From NCBI RefSeq assembly GCF_001949145.1, contig NW_019091531.1:545105-609104 (forward strand): a stretch of DNA of 64,000 nt, in the 5' to 3' direction. Below, one piece after another: positions 13,701-25,700 of the stretch; the stretch's first letter is position 1; the number at the start of each line of letters is the position of its first letter. A model generated the notes under the pieces. The model made no database searches. It had not been told where the DNA came from and saw only the letters and a program-made list of their open reading frames with translations. The translations under genes and the position numbers were made by a program. The stretch comes from Acanthaster planci (lineage: Eukaryota > Echinodermata > Asteroidea > Valvatida > Acanthasteridae).

Positions 13701-14120
13701 GAGATGAATTGATTGGAATAACTTTGTACCTGCTTTATCGCCACTTTGACCATAATGTTCCTTATCTACATTTGCGTAACCCCGCGCTGATCCTTGCTCA
13801 TAACAATCTATTTTGGAGCCTTCAGGGCGTGTGTAACATTCCGATTGGTGACCTACCTGTTTGCAGAATCCATGGACCCTTTGTCAACTTTTCCCATGAA
13901 GAGAGAAAAAAATCTCAGTCTTCCTGTGTAAATCTGCTCTAGGTGGTTAGTAAATCGGACAGTTCTTGTACCCTGACTGACTGATGAGTACTAAGCCCTA
14001 GTTCTTTTGTTTTTGTTTTGTTTTGTTTTTTGCCGGATGTTGAGCTTTCTCTTTCGTGTCCGGACGAAAGGAGTCACGATGTGACTCGATCCAAGTTGGC
14101 CCACTGCTTTACAGTTTGCT
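10786..14120. other. Intergenic stretch without a recognisable gene
   Basis: I see no exon chain or RNA gene here. An open plus-strand stretch at 11901-12284 (127 codons, contains IEKIKRYVQCGGWKGLARDV) shares its frame with an upstream open piece at 11709-11894. A minus-strand open stretch lies at 13344-13682. Neither matches a family I know. The region borders a DIRS-like remnant, so parts may be decayed mobile DNA. Confidence 0.3.
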
Positions 14121-14129
14121 TCTAACTTT

Positions 14130-15120
14130 TGAGCCGTAAGCTTTGGGACGGTACAACGTAAGAGAATCTGTCTCTATTGATTCCTGCAGATTTCTTGAAG
14201 GGCATAACCATATCCCTAGGTTTGAACTTGGGTTCGATGCTAGCGCAAGACTGTTTAAAGACCTTGTGCGTCACTTTGTCAGGGTGTTTCTCCCTCCTCC
14301 ACCCTTTTGTGTCCACTCGTCACCAAAGATGCATCCCACTGACGGGGTAAAATCCCGCTGGTATCCTCCCTTGATGAAAGGTTCAGAATAGCGCTGGAGA
14401 AAACAGACACCCACTGTACTGCCGAGCCTAAGAGACTCCCTGACGACGCCAGCAGTTGTTTGATGTCAATTTTTGGAACGTCTCAACTGCTTTAATCAGT
14501 GGCATTGCAGCTCTGAGCAAGTCTTCTTGAATGGACCAGATGGAATTATTACTCTTCCATGTCTTGAACTTAGATTTTTTTCATGGATGTACGAATAGGT
14601 TTGGGCATACCGTATCTGGGGCCTTGAAATAGGTTGAAATCGAAGGATTTGGTTTAAGCCCTGTTTACAATTCATCTTATTTGCTCTGTTCCAGCGCATG
14701 GGTATGTTGATGTTTCCACAAGTCAAGCATGTCCTGATCAAAGAACATGCCTCTAACCTCCTCATGAGGATTAACTAGTTTGGAAAGTGTTTTGTCTTTT
14801 TACTTGTCAGGGTTATCAACATCTGACCCCGAGCCTATGTCATTATCATTATTGACATTAGCAGCAACGAATGACAAACTATCATTTTGACAGTGATGAT
14901 AACGAGGAGAGGCCTGAACTGACGAACAATCTTCAAAGCGAACCCTTGCTCTAGCCATACTTTCTTCTGAGCTATCACTTGAGGATGGGGAATATTTACT
15001 CTACCCCATTCTTTGTCTGCCAGGTTCAGGCACTGAACGGAACCTAGAACGGTACTCCCGACTTATATCTGTAAGGGTGTCTTGCAGCGAACCCTTAAAA
15101 CATATCATTTTTTTTGTTTC
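14130..15120 (-). pseudogene. Decayed DIRS-type retrotransposon ORF1 (gag-like)
   Basis: On the minus strand one reading frame is protein-like for several hundred bases but carries at least five in-frame stops. In order it shows SLQDTLTDISREYRSRFRSV, SKYSPSSSDSSEESMARARV, KTLSKLVNPHEEVRGMF and EDLLRAAMPLIKAVETF. After a frame change come EPFIKGGYQRDFTPSVGC and IFGDE. The order (acidic serine-rich stretch, an LxxAxxPLIKAxE helix, then an IKxxYxxxxxPS...LFGDD-like end) resembles ORF1 of DIRS-type elements as I remember them. No intact reverse transcriptase or tyrosine recombinase was found downstream. The assignment is inference from pattern only. Confidence 0.4.
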
Positions 15121-17600
15121 TGCATATCTGACAATATTGTCATTTGGCGCTCTAAAAAAAATTCACTGACGGCCTGGGTATAGTGGGGCCTACTGACTGA
15201 AGGTAACCTGCATGAAAAAAACCACGATGGCTTTGGTAAAAACCTGAATGAGGTCAGTGTACTCCTTCACAATCAGAGAAGGCATCTCTCTCCTGTTGAG
15301 TACGATCTTGGCATGCTTGGAGATAATGCCTGTCCTAATTGCCACTTTCACGACTCAAGGAACGAAGGCGTGAAGTGCGGTCCATCTCTAAATCATCGCG
15401 ACCCAAAGATCGGAGGCGCGAATGGGTCCGATCTTTAGCGTCATGTACATGTGTGTCATGTGTGTCCTGAGCGTATACCCCGAATATTTTATCATTTTAA
15501 AAATCTGCTGGTTTATCAGGTGAATCAGAATCTTTAACATTGTCGACATCACCTGTGTTTTGATCTGCTCTTGGACAAAAACTGTTAGCGACGAAAATAA
15601 GAGAATTTTCCGACCACGAATTCGAAGACCACTTTTGGCGCCCGCCGTGCAGCTGTGAGAAGAGGTCATAAGCCAGGGGTCGGGTTAGGACGTGATTCCA
15701 TTGTTTTCGAAGACTAGTGCCCGCCTATGTAGCAAGAGAACGCCAACCTGATCCTTCCTGTACTTAACGTGTGTCACGAAACACTCAATATTTAACGTAA
15801 AAATTCAACCATTCAAACTCATATTTTGAAGGGAAACATGGGCGGCTGCTATGCAACATGATGTAATCACACAAGTGAGAGCCATCATTGCAAGTTCTTT
15901 CGCTTCCCGGCTTCACATTGGACAGAATTCCGAAGATGGGTTTCGGTGAGCATGAACGCAGTGAGAGCTTTCCGAATGGATGTGGTAGTGGGAGTGTGAT
16001 TGGTCAAGATAATGTAACAACGTGAACTGGCGAATCACAGCGGCCGTTGAATCATGCAGCGACAAAAATCGCATCATGGTACCGTACATTGAGACAGCCA
16101 TGATGGCTCTGTGTGAAAAAATGTGAGCCAGTCGCTAGGGCAACGAGCCGGGGACCTCGGAGTGACGTCACGTCTATGCTGGCGAATAAGCACGAGCGCG
16201 GGCCCAGCTATTTAGTTCCTAAGTCAGCTCTGTTCCTCAGCCAGTCTGTTCCTTGAGTTTCATACAGTCAACTAGTTACTGAGAGTCCGTTGTGGTGTTG
16301 GCTACGATATACCGCATAAGTAAAGCCACTTACCGGAGAGTCATAGGCCTCAAATTAGTAGTTAAGCTTAAGTTTAAGTGAGAACTCCATCCAAGGGGCG
16401 TTAGCATTACAGCAGAGTATTTGGTGGATGTAAAAAAAAATGGACTTATTAGTTTACACCAGTGGTTTAACTAGGATTTTACTAGTCGGGGTGGGCACAA
16501 GGGTCACCGGTAACTTATGGAGGGGCGTCAGCTTTCAGTGGTGTGGTTTTTTGGGGACAAAGCTTTTGTTAGCCTTGTTCAATATCCATTCATTTTTTTT
16601 AGTGGGGGTGCACCTGGGGGCACCGAGAATTTGGTGGGGGGCAGGTGCCCTCCAAGGCCCCCCAGGTCCCCCCGCCCCGGCACTGGTTACCTCCCTGACA
16701 GAGGTAATACCCTGGCCTGTGTAGGAGTCACGACCTGTAAAGGTGGATCAAGCGCCTTTGGAGGTCACATTATTGCAGCGCCTGGTGAGGTGTTGTAAGT
16801 GAATAAAGCAGAGTCAACCTTGATAGACGTGATAGTCTAGTATGCTTGTGGGGCCCCCTGTATCCAACCCTATCCCCTGCCCTAGTGCGCGTTGTGCTGT
16901 TGCTGCGCCTAGCCTAGCGGTAGACTGCTGCTCCAAAACGGGTACTACTCCCAGGACTGCCTCACCGTGACGACCGCTCGCTGACATCGGCCGATGATTG
17001 TACGATCTTTGGTTGTGTCGTCACGACCGCTGCACTAATAGATTTATCTCAGTCTCAATCTACTGTGTACTAACAAGTCTGTAGGACAGCGCCTTAGGGG
17101 TTGTGTGCCTTTTTCCATTGTCTGTGTTTACGGTTTTCACACAAAAATTTATTTCATAAGAACAATGGTAGAATTCTTTGATGTCACATTAAGTAGGATA
17201 TACATATGTATGTCTTTAACCATATTGGTAGCCAGAAAAAAATACCCAATTTGACAATAACAAGTCTATTTCGAATGAATGCCGCTGCGGTGACATGTCC
17301 GCTATCAACGTCAAAACAGACTTCGTGCAGTGTGTACATTTTATACTGCATTCTGTACTTGCTTATAGATGTACATGTACATGTACGTAGCGCATTGGCT
17401 GCTGTACGGTATCGCTCGTTCTGGTATATGAATGGCGTATATCGTGGATTTCGTAAAGGTCGCTGCGTTGCTGTTTGGGCATAAACGTATCGCACATGTA
17501 CATTTGCAGCGCTGTTTTTGTACAGGTCATCACATCTTATATACAACGGGTTTGCCCTTACCCAACGTATATTTATAAGCACTGAATGCTCAGTTCTTGT
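15121..17600. other. Intergenic stretch; GC-richer patch at 16.1-17.0 kb
   Basis: No gene is supported. The base composition rises in GC around 16.1-17.0 kb, with a polyglycine/polyproline-like open stretch at 16440-16724 that looks like low-complexity DNA. It may include the flank or terminal repeat of the decayed retroelement at 14.1-15.1 kb, but I could not define ends or target duplications. Confidence 0.25.
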
Positions 17601-17627
17601 CCGAGAGCTTGCGAAAAAAAACCTCAC

Positions 17628-17712
17628 AAGCCTACTCGGGTGGGACTCGAACCTACGACTTCCTGCTTACTGGTGCAGATGTCTTAACCACTCGACCACC
17701 GAGCTTGCCGGG
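17628..17712 (-). repeat. tRNA-like sequence, SINE head or tRNA pseudogene
   Basis: On the minus strand the segment has a D-arm-like A box (GGTCGAGTGGTTAAG) and a B box (GGTTCGAGTCC) in a T-arm context (CGTAGGTTCGAGTCCCACC). CTCGG and CCGAG can pair as part of an acceptor stem, but the anticodon loop does not fold cleanly and one T-stem pair is broken. The T-arm half and its flank recur at about 47,205-47,262 inside a MITE, which argues for a dispersed tRNA-derived SINE rather than a working tRNA gene. Confidence 0.5.
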
Positions 17713-18468
17713 GTCGGCAAAAAAAAATACATCTTGATAATCATCACATCTTGCTTTTTTAGGCAAGATCCTCTTTATAAGAGTTGGTAGAAAAACGTTT
17801 TAGGGAAAAAGCCACAGGGAAAGGATGTCACCCGCCAGCCCGCCTTGGTCATCCTGTACCCGACCGTTATCGGACCTAAGTGTTGTTTGAATTAGCTTTT
17901 TTATAGTTTGTTACTGACGAAGCTATCATTAATTATTAATGCTTTCTAATTCACTGTGAGATTTAATTGCAAATCTGTCGTTTGCTGGATTCGGTTTGCT
18001 ATTTTATTTTGAGGCTGCCATTATCAATTCAGTTGTTTGATTAATTTGAGTTCATTTTAAGCTTGGATATTTGAGTTTTGCAAAGCCTTTAACATTCCCT
18101 GAAACTGCTACTGAAACTAAAAAAATGTTGGAATTAACTTATTTTGGATTGTACTGGGTTTGGCTTGTTTTCTCGAGTTTGAGTTAATGAAGTTCAAGTG
18201 ATTTTTTTAAGTTGGAAGTTTCACCATTCCTACACTTAAATTATTTCTTTGTACATATTGTATACAATTTCAATTTGCTTATGTACCATTCTAAATTAAA
18301 CGTTTCCTTTCTTTTGAAGTTAAATCTGCTTGTTTTGGTTGTTTGTTTGTCCGTTCATGACGGAAGGGTTCTGATCATATTAAACTGTTTTTAGGGTCAT
18401 TAGTCGACATATCCTTACCATTAGGCTATACTGAGTACACAACGGTGAGAACATGCTATGGTAACATA

Positions 18469-18691
18469 CACTATACCAAAAAAGTTAAGGGCCACTTTAT
18501 ATTTTGTGTATACTTTTTATATGAGCTATTTCACTGCTGAAAATGTGCATTTGATGTTTTGAAACATTATTATTTCTGTTTCCAATAAAAAAACCACCTC
18601 GACAAAAAAAATGAAAACACTAGACCCCACTCACTGTTTGGAAAAAAATTACAAGTTAAAAAGGAACGGTCCTTAACTCTTTTGAGTAGTG
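18469..18691. mobile_element. Tc1/mariner-like MITE, TA target duplication
   Basis: The left end CACTATACCAAAAAAGTTAA is the inverse of the right end, whose complement reads CACTACTCAAAAGAGTTAAG; both continue GG(G/A)CC. TA dinucleotides flank both ends (18467-18468 and 18692-18693), as expected for the Tc1/mariner superfamily. At 223 bp with no reading frame, it is non-autonomous. Confidence 0.65.
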
Positions 18692-18693
18692 TA

Positions 18694-19811
18694 AGTCACG
18701 TGGCCGCAGTGGAGTAGTGTATACACACGTTCAGCATGTTCAGCATTTTAGCTTAACTGTCAATGTAGCAGATCGGCCTGTTGAGTCAGCAGGCGGGGAA
18801 GGAGAACAAAACGAACGATGACAAGATGACAATCGTGTCACCCAGGTAGAAATCAGCCCAAGTGCAATACCGTCTTAAAATAGTTTAACGCCAAAGGACG
18901 CCAATAACAAAAACAATGGCAATGTTTTTATGCAGTCATATGGGACGTTACATTAGTATTTTGGATTCTCTTATAGGCCTACTGTGCTTATTTCTGAGGT
19001 AGTCAAAACGTTTGCGGTCGAAGAAACTTTGGCGTTGTGCATGCCAAATACAGGAAAGAACACAGAATGCATTTCACGCAAATAACACCAACTTTTACTC
19101 TTCATTATTTTACAAAGTGTGACGGACCTTTTTATCACGGAATCTCCTGATCAGATTCCTTCAATTTTCTTATAGGGTTCGCGGTAAAAATTGGAATGCT
19201 AGACGTTAGTCAAAGGACACTGCCTGCTTAACTGGTATCGTAATTCCATTGTAAACAGGACTCGAAGTACATGTAATTTTACCTAAATATTTACGAAAAT
19301 ATTTCCCAGTCTCGTGTAAGGAGAGTGGAAAATGTTGTTCATCTTATATTTGTATCACACCTGTCGTTCTAAAAACGGACCCCACACTTGAAGTCAGTAT
19401 CGAAGACAAAGCTAAACAACTGGAACTACATTTTATGCTTAAAGAATTGGCTCGGGTGTACCAGCAAATCGTTTGCCCTCTGCGTCATTCAAGCGAAGAA
19501 ACCGGCAGTCTGAAAATTGAAATGGCCTTCATAAAATTGCTAAAGTTTGCATATCTTTACTACACTGTCAAAGTAACAAAACGTACGTCTACGTCAATTG
19601 CGGGGAACTGATTGGCTAATGCCTTATTGGTGATTTAGAATGAATTTCTACAGCGAAACGGACCAGATTGTCCCAGCGGAATAGGGCCTTGATTCCGTTG
19701 TATCCAATTCAAGGCAGCAATGCTGTTCGCTTAAAGTAATTGAACAAGATACCAGGCGCTTCTTCCAAACGTCCTAAAGGAATCCACGACACAAAATCTG
19801 CACTTCTCATC
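18694..19811. other. Spacer upstream of the GPCR
   Basis: I see no exon, RNA gene or repeat unit with defined ends in this AT-rich stretch. It includes the 5' flank of the GPCR-like sequence; no promoter element could be assigned. Confidence 0.3.
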
Positions 19812-20645
19812 ATGGCAGATAATTTGCTGATATACCGCATCTGTGAGACCATTATAGGTGTTACAGGCATAATGGGCAATGGCCTCGTCATCATCGTTAT
19901 CTGGCGAGTCTCCTCCATGCACAAGGCCTCCATAGCACTCATCTGTCACCAGGCCGTCATCGACTTTTTGGGCTCATTGGTCTTGCTGCTCAAGAGAAAC
20001 ATCCTTGTGTCATTCCCGCTCCCGGAGAATCAAGGAGGCGAGCTGCTGTGCAAGATGTGGATCGGTGATGCTGTCCTTTTTCTGCTCTTCGTAACCTCCA
20101 CGTATAACCTACTTGCCCTGACCTTGGGGAGGTATTTCAGCATCGTCTACCCTCTTCGCCTCCGGCTGATGCGTTCTCGTGTCTTGCGGCAACGATTGTG
20201 GTTGTGTGGCTAATTGGCACGGCAATTAAGTCCTACTCGTTCCTCCTTCTCACCATAGTGGACGGGAAGTGCATCTACCGGCACCTCGAAGCCTCAAAAG
20301 TCATGGGCCCGCTCATCATTTGCCTGCAGTTTTTCATTCCGATGACGATCATGTTTTTCTGCTACATACACATGGGAGTGACCTTGAAGCGTCAAGCCAA
20401 CTGCAAGCCACTGAAAGCAGATGACGATGACCAGCACCAGAATGCAGCAACCGCACTTGGTCAGCACCCTTGACTCGGACAACAGCAGCAGCACTCGATC
20501 TCATCACCAGCAAGTTCTCTGGGTGAGGCGTGGTGTTTTCGAGATGCTGGTCATTGTATTTGTGACATTTGTACTTTGCTGGGCTCCCACTCAAGTCATT
20601 TTCTTCATGTTCAACATGGGCTGGATGGAGCATTTCGAAATGTAA
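19812..20645 (+). pseudogene. Rhodopsin-like GPCR, frame-broken and lacking TM7
   Basis: From ATG at 19812 (MADNLLIY) the translation gives TM1 (TGIMGNGLVIIVIWRV), TM2 with the sodium-site aspartate (ALICHQAVIDFLGSL), the conserved TM3 cysteine (LLCKMW) and the TM3 end ALTLGRYFSIVYP, where GRY replaces DRY. Near 20190 the frame moves from the first to another, in which TM4 (TIVVVWLIGTAI) and TM5 (LQFFIPMTIMFFCYIH) continue. In the third intracellular loop, between about 20421 and 20470, it moves back, giving TM6 VIVFVTFVLCWAPTQVIFF. A stop follows at 20643 with no NPxxY TM7. GTAAAG at 20642 could be a splice donor, but I found no TM7 downstream. It is a pseudogene, a collapsed allele, or a real gene with two sequencing indels. 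The ligand is unknown. Confidence 0.7.
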
Positions 20646-22707
20646 AGTTTGGATTCAAAGATATGTGCATATATAAGTTGTTGGAGAAAATTTTAAGAAA
20701 CTTTGGTCTGATGGGAAAAGATGCAAATTTCGGGTAATGTTGATATTGGAAACACATTGTATAACGAATAAAAAGTCGACCGATGTCAACACCAAAACGT
20801 TCAGTCTGTTGTTTGATTCTTGACACATAGGTTTTAAAGTCAGAGTCACTGGCGGCTGTGGCCTTTTGATTTTATCTTCGGAGCCGAATAATGAAAACAA
20901 AAACAATAGAGCTAGTTTGTTGTCCAGTATGGTGGATCCGTTGGAACCACTTACCAGAAAAAGAGCCCCCAGCCCCATAAAATAATGGAATTTATTTCAC
21001 TCCTTTCAGTGATTTGTCAAACCTGCAGAGGGCGTCATTGTTCATCTCCGGACAGAGGTGTTCACGGAGAGAGGGGTGCCAGCTTCAGACTTTAGAACCA
21101 AAAGACATGAAAGAGCTGTTCATAATGCGTGGGGCACAGCATGCAGCTATAGTGTGATAATTGTCCCTGTGCACTGATGCACATCCACCATTTTGGTTCC
21201 AACAGTTCAGACACTCATGTCTCAACTCTCTCCAGAAACAGCTCTGTCTCTGACCTGGAGACGTGCAGTCAATCAGACAATGATTTGAATTCATAAATGT
21301 ACCCTTTGACCGTACTACCTGCGGTCTCGTAATTTTATTACCTGCATAGCGGTTCAGATGACGTCGAGCGGCAAGAGGAACGAGTGATCGTTCTGACGAG
21401 TGTAAAACACGTGTTCTTTGTGCGAGAAAGCTGCGCTGCACAGATTGAGATTGCTGCAAAATCTGTTTTCTTATGCTGATGCATCCATACCCAGATACAG
21501 TCAGCGGGCTTGTTTGCAAAGAGTCCAATTTCAATATGAGAAATGATTTGCGAGTGTTGTTAGCAACGTGGAGTCTTTTCCTACCTCCATGGTAGCAAAT
21601 ATAGCATGCTAGGGGTACACTTAAATTACTCTCTACTCAATGCCCTTGTGATGGTTCTGAATACAACATCTTAAAAACTTCATCACAGGGCAGCACAGTG
21701 TAGTCCCATGCATTCCTTTGCATTTGTACACAAAATTCAAGAGGGGCACCTGGTTTCACTGAATATCACTTGCTGTTATAAAGTTTCCAACAAAAGGCTT
21801 TTGAAACGCGTTTCTAGATTTACACCCGATTATCCAAAAATTACTTGAACCAAAAAATAACAAGCTCCTAGCAAATAGCAATTGGTTATGAAGTACAAGG
21901 TTTAGCAAAATAAGCAGAAATAGATACCACTGTGCAAAAAAGAAAGTAAGTCTGCTGTAAATAGATCTATTTCTATCTGTTTCAAGCAATATTACAAAAA
22001 TACCGAATGCTTTGTGTGGTGCAGTAAAACTAACGGAGAATTCTGAATGTTCCATAGATCAATGAGGGAGGCTAGTTTTATTATACCACGATATAAACCA
22101 CTTGATATTTGTTTCATAACATCTCTCCCACAGATTCTACTTGATTCAAGCAATAACTGACTTAAATACGTACAAAAATACATTTGTTTGAATAAGAAAT
22201 TGGTTGAAACTTTCCTGCACTTTTCCAACCTACCTCTTCACAAAATGTTTGAACTCTGCTCTGAAGGGCAAGCTCTTCAAAACTGCATGCAAATAACACA
22301 AGTACGCTTTTGCACACAACTTGTAGTCATGCATGTACTTCTTTGGCTGCTATGGGTATACTTCTTTTGGCTGTGCACAAGAAGATACATGTACATGTAG
22401 CTAAAATAGCCAATGCCACATGACTGGCTCTCGGCCAATCAAGATACAGAGTCTGCAGGTGAGGTGTTACATACAAAGACATGTACCAAATGATCAAGGC
22501 AGAATCACATAAGAACATTTGCAACTGAAGTCAGCCATCAAGCACAACTTCAATGTAGACATATAAATGCATTATTATGCATAATACCATATAAGACTGC
22601 ATAACTTTATGACAAATATACAAAATATTCAACTTTTACGGTCCCCTGAACCAGCGGTCACTGATTCTGACTTTTTACAAGATATCACACTCTAACTGAA
22701 ATTGTGA
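20646..22707. other. Spacer between GPCR and sialidase A
   Basis: No gene is supported. A 149-codon open stretch on the minus strand at 21085-21534 has a cysteine-rich C-terminal half (SCFWRELRHECLNCWNQNGG) but no family I recognise and no splice context. The part next to 22708 should contain the 3' UTR of sialidase A; minus-strand AATAAA (TTTATT on the plus strand, near 22076) is a possible but unproven poly(A) signal. Confidence 0.3.
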
Positions 22708-25700
22708 CTATACTTCATCATATAAGCTCACACGTACGAACTCAATGGATTCGGTGGTTGATGTGATGCCCTTCTCAAAAAGAATGAAGACATACTGTGA
22801 AGGTCCCGGATGAGCCGTCATGGTGCTGTAACCGCTGGCCTTATCCCAGATCTGAAGCTCGCCGTCCCACGTTGTCCCGTTGTCGTAACTCCATCGCAGC
22901 GTAAGGTCAACCCCTGCAGTGACATAATGCTTCTATGATTACACCACATGCGGGCTTACTTATGAGCCAACTGCATTTGACAGATTTCTCACATCAATGG
23001 AAGGGAAACAAAATTGCATGCAGATTTTAAAGGCAGGTCTTATCTTTGTCAAAGTGTCATTGGCAAAGAAACTTTATCCTTGTAAGTATGCTTTCTAACA
23101 TTAGGAAAAGCAGTGTCCTCTTCACAGTTAATGCGCATGGGCCTCTAAGGACCCTCAAGTAGCATCCTACTTACTAGCGACAGTGCTCTTGGGATTGGAG
23201 AAAAACAGCACATTTCGATGGAGCAGCAACCCAGCAGCACACGCCGGTTCTATCAAGGTGTTATCCTCGTACACATCTTGGATTGGCAAGGTCTCCCCAC
23301 CGTCGTAGCTCCACGCCACTACACGACAGTGGCATTTGAAGTGGTACTGATTGCGCGCATTGAGCATTATTGAGCCGTTGGACAGTTCAACAGCCTAGAT
23401 GCAAAAGCACACAGCAGACGGTCAGTAAAATCGGGGTCAAAGACTTAAAACAAACTGGAAGTCGGTTTGTCACAGTGGTATCTCTTTTTGCCTGCCACCG
23501 GTGACCCTGGATGAAATCCCACTCGTGCTCTCGGGATTTCATATCCTTTCTGATTTATTAACCAGAACATCAACCTATGTTTTGGGGGAAGGGCAAACTT
23601 AAAATCTCCTCCCAAAACAACTCTAAACTTTTCACCTGATCTTAACGCCCTCCTCAATCAGGTGCTACAGTACATGTATTACTATTTCTAAAATGGTTTG
23701 TTCAATTCCTAAAAGAAAATTGCAACATGTCTCCAGTCCTCCCCCCACAAGCCAATGGAGGATTCCTTCTTTGTTGTCTCTACATTAAAAACACTAAAAC
23801 GAATCATGATCAGTGGGGGAAGGGGCAAGTTGCTCTTCCAGGACTTGTGGTATGAGGATTCATTTAACAAGGAAAAAAGGAGTCATTGTTAGAGAATTTT
23901 CCAGACACAATCACAATGCCCAATATTGTTAATTGGCAAGAATGTGTCAGAGCATTTGAAAAAAGTAGTCTGTAAAAAGCGGTCTGTAGTCTTACTTTCT
24001 CAGCTCACCCCTCCTCAGCCTGTGGCCGTACTCACCTGGCACTCGTCAGGCACAAAGTCTCCTTCCACCTTCTTCTGCCCGTATGGTATTCCTTTGATGG
24101 ATCCTCCCCATCGCCACGTCATCCCATGATCATCGCTCAGCAGGCAGTACACACCATCCACGTTGAAATTGCCATGACCGCAAGACACAAGCCGTCCTTT
24201 GTAGGGAGCAAATTTTTTCTGCGTCAAAAGTTTTTGACAAGAGTGGTTACAACGCATTCCCTAAAAAACTTTTAGACTAAGGCTACATGTTATTCCTCGA
24301 ACAACGTAGTGATTCCTGTGCTTAGAACACCCCAACTACAATCATGTTAAATAGTACCATGACTTAGGGAATTTCTTCTCAACTTGACAGGTGTTTTGAA
24401 CAATTATGTTCTACTGTTTTTAATACATGTACTTCATGTTTTGTGTAACACACTCTTGGCTATGTCAATGGGATGTTACACGTGCATGTAATGGGTTCCC
24501 AACCAACGCGAATGGTCAAAATCCCGGTAGAGTTCAGTTTAATATTCAGAGCATAAAAACAAAACTATTGACAACTGCAGGTTACCTGTATGCCAAATCC
24601 TGGGCCTGGTGAAAAAGCCTGAGTTCCAATCTGCTCTGAAATATTCACAGGCTTCGACCACGTCAGCCCATCGTCAACGCTCTTCAAGAGTTTGGTGCTG
24701 GTGACATCACACCGGTCGTGGTGATTGCAGACGGTGTACATGATGAAGATGATGCCTTTCTCATCATCCACGATGACATTGCCAAGGTTGAGGCCATCGA
24801 AGATGAGGTAGCCATCATCAACAATGACTTGCATTGCCTCCCATTCATCTCCTATGGCGTCATGAGATTTACGGACAATGCAAATGTGAATGATACTAAA
24901 TAACATACTGTTCCTTGAGGAGCTGATGCATTAGACAGTGTGGTGCTGGGCATATCGAAGATCAAGAAGTCTTGTTCATACATGCGCCTTTTTCCACTGA
25001 AGCAAGGTTTTAGCAGTCAGTTCCAGCTTCTGCCACGTGGCAATTATTTGACAAAACTTAGCTGCAATCTTAAGTGATTGCCTCTTTGTGTCATCGGAGT
25101 CCTGCTCAGTAAGGAAAAACTTCTTTTGGGCATTAAGTGTTCACAAAACATATTGCAACCGCTGGTTTGCAATCTGAAACACTGCCACAGCAACTGAAAT
25201 GTGGTAAAAAATCAACACAGACAGCAATGGATCCTCATTTCCCGGGCCCCCTTCAGATATGTGCCTTGCACAAACAGGGCATGAAGTAATCCATTTCTTT
25301 GTTTCTTAAATTTTGTCAATCATTTTTTCGTTTTTCTGTTGGCATATGTAGGATTTCTTTTGTTTTTGCTAAATATTGGTTCAGACTTTTAAAATCAAAA
25401 CAAATTCTTTGAAAAGTACCTGGATGTAACAACTACCGGCCACCCCATTGAACCTGTAGATTTTTTGAAGAGATTCTTGAAGGAAGTACCCCTCCCTCCT
25501 CCAACCTTTCTTTCAACCAGTTGTTTAAAGTGTGAGCAATATACACTCAGGTAGAACAATAACACATATCTTAGTGTGTAAGGGAATTGCAAACCCTACC
25601 CAACTCGTCCACTGATCGCCGGATCACCATGAACTTTGGGCCAGCATCACCCCCCGAGTACTTCCTGGCTTCAGCGACGGCTAAAAGGTGCCCTCCGGGG

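Noticed and set aside
17184-17627. A 147-codon open frame on the minus strand at 17184-17627
   Set aside because: No domain, signal or splice partner; the opposite strand is open as well, and it overlaps the flank of the tRNA-like SINE piece. Probably chance.
17628-17712. A functional tRNA gene
   Set aside because: Broken T-stem pair, poor anticodon loop and a second truncated copy at 47.2 kb point to a SINE or pseudogene.
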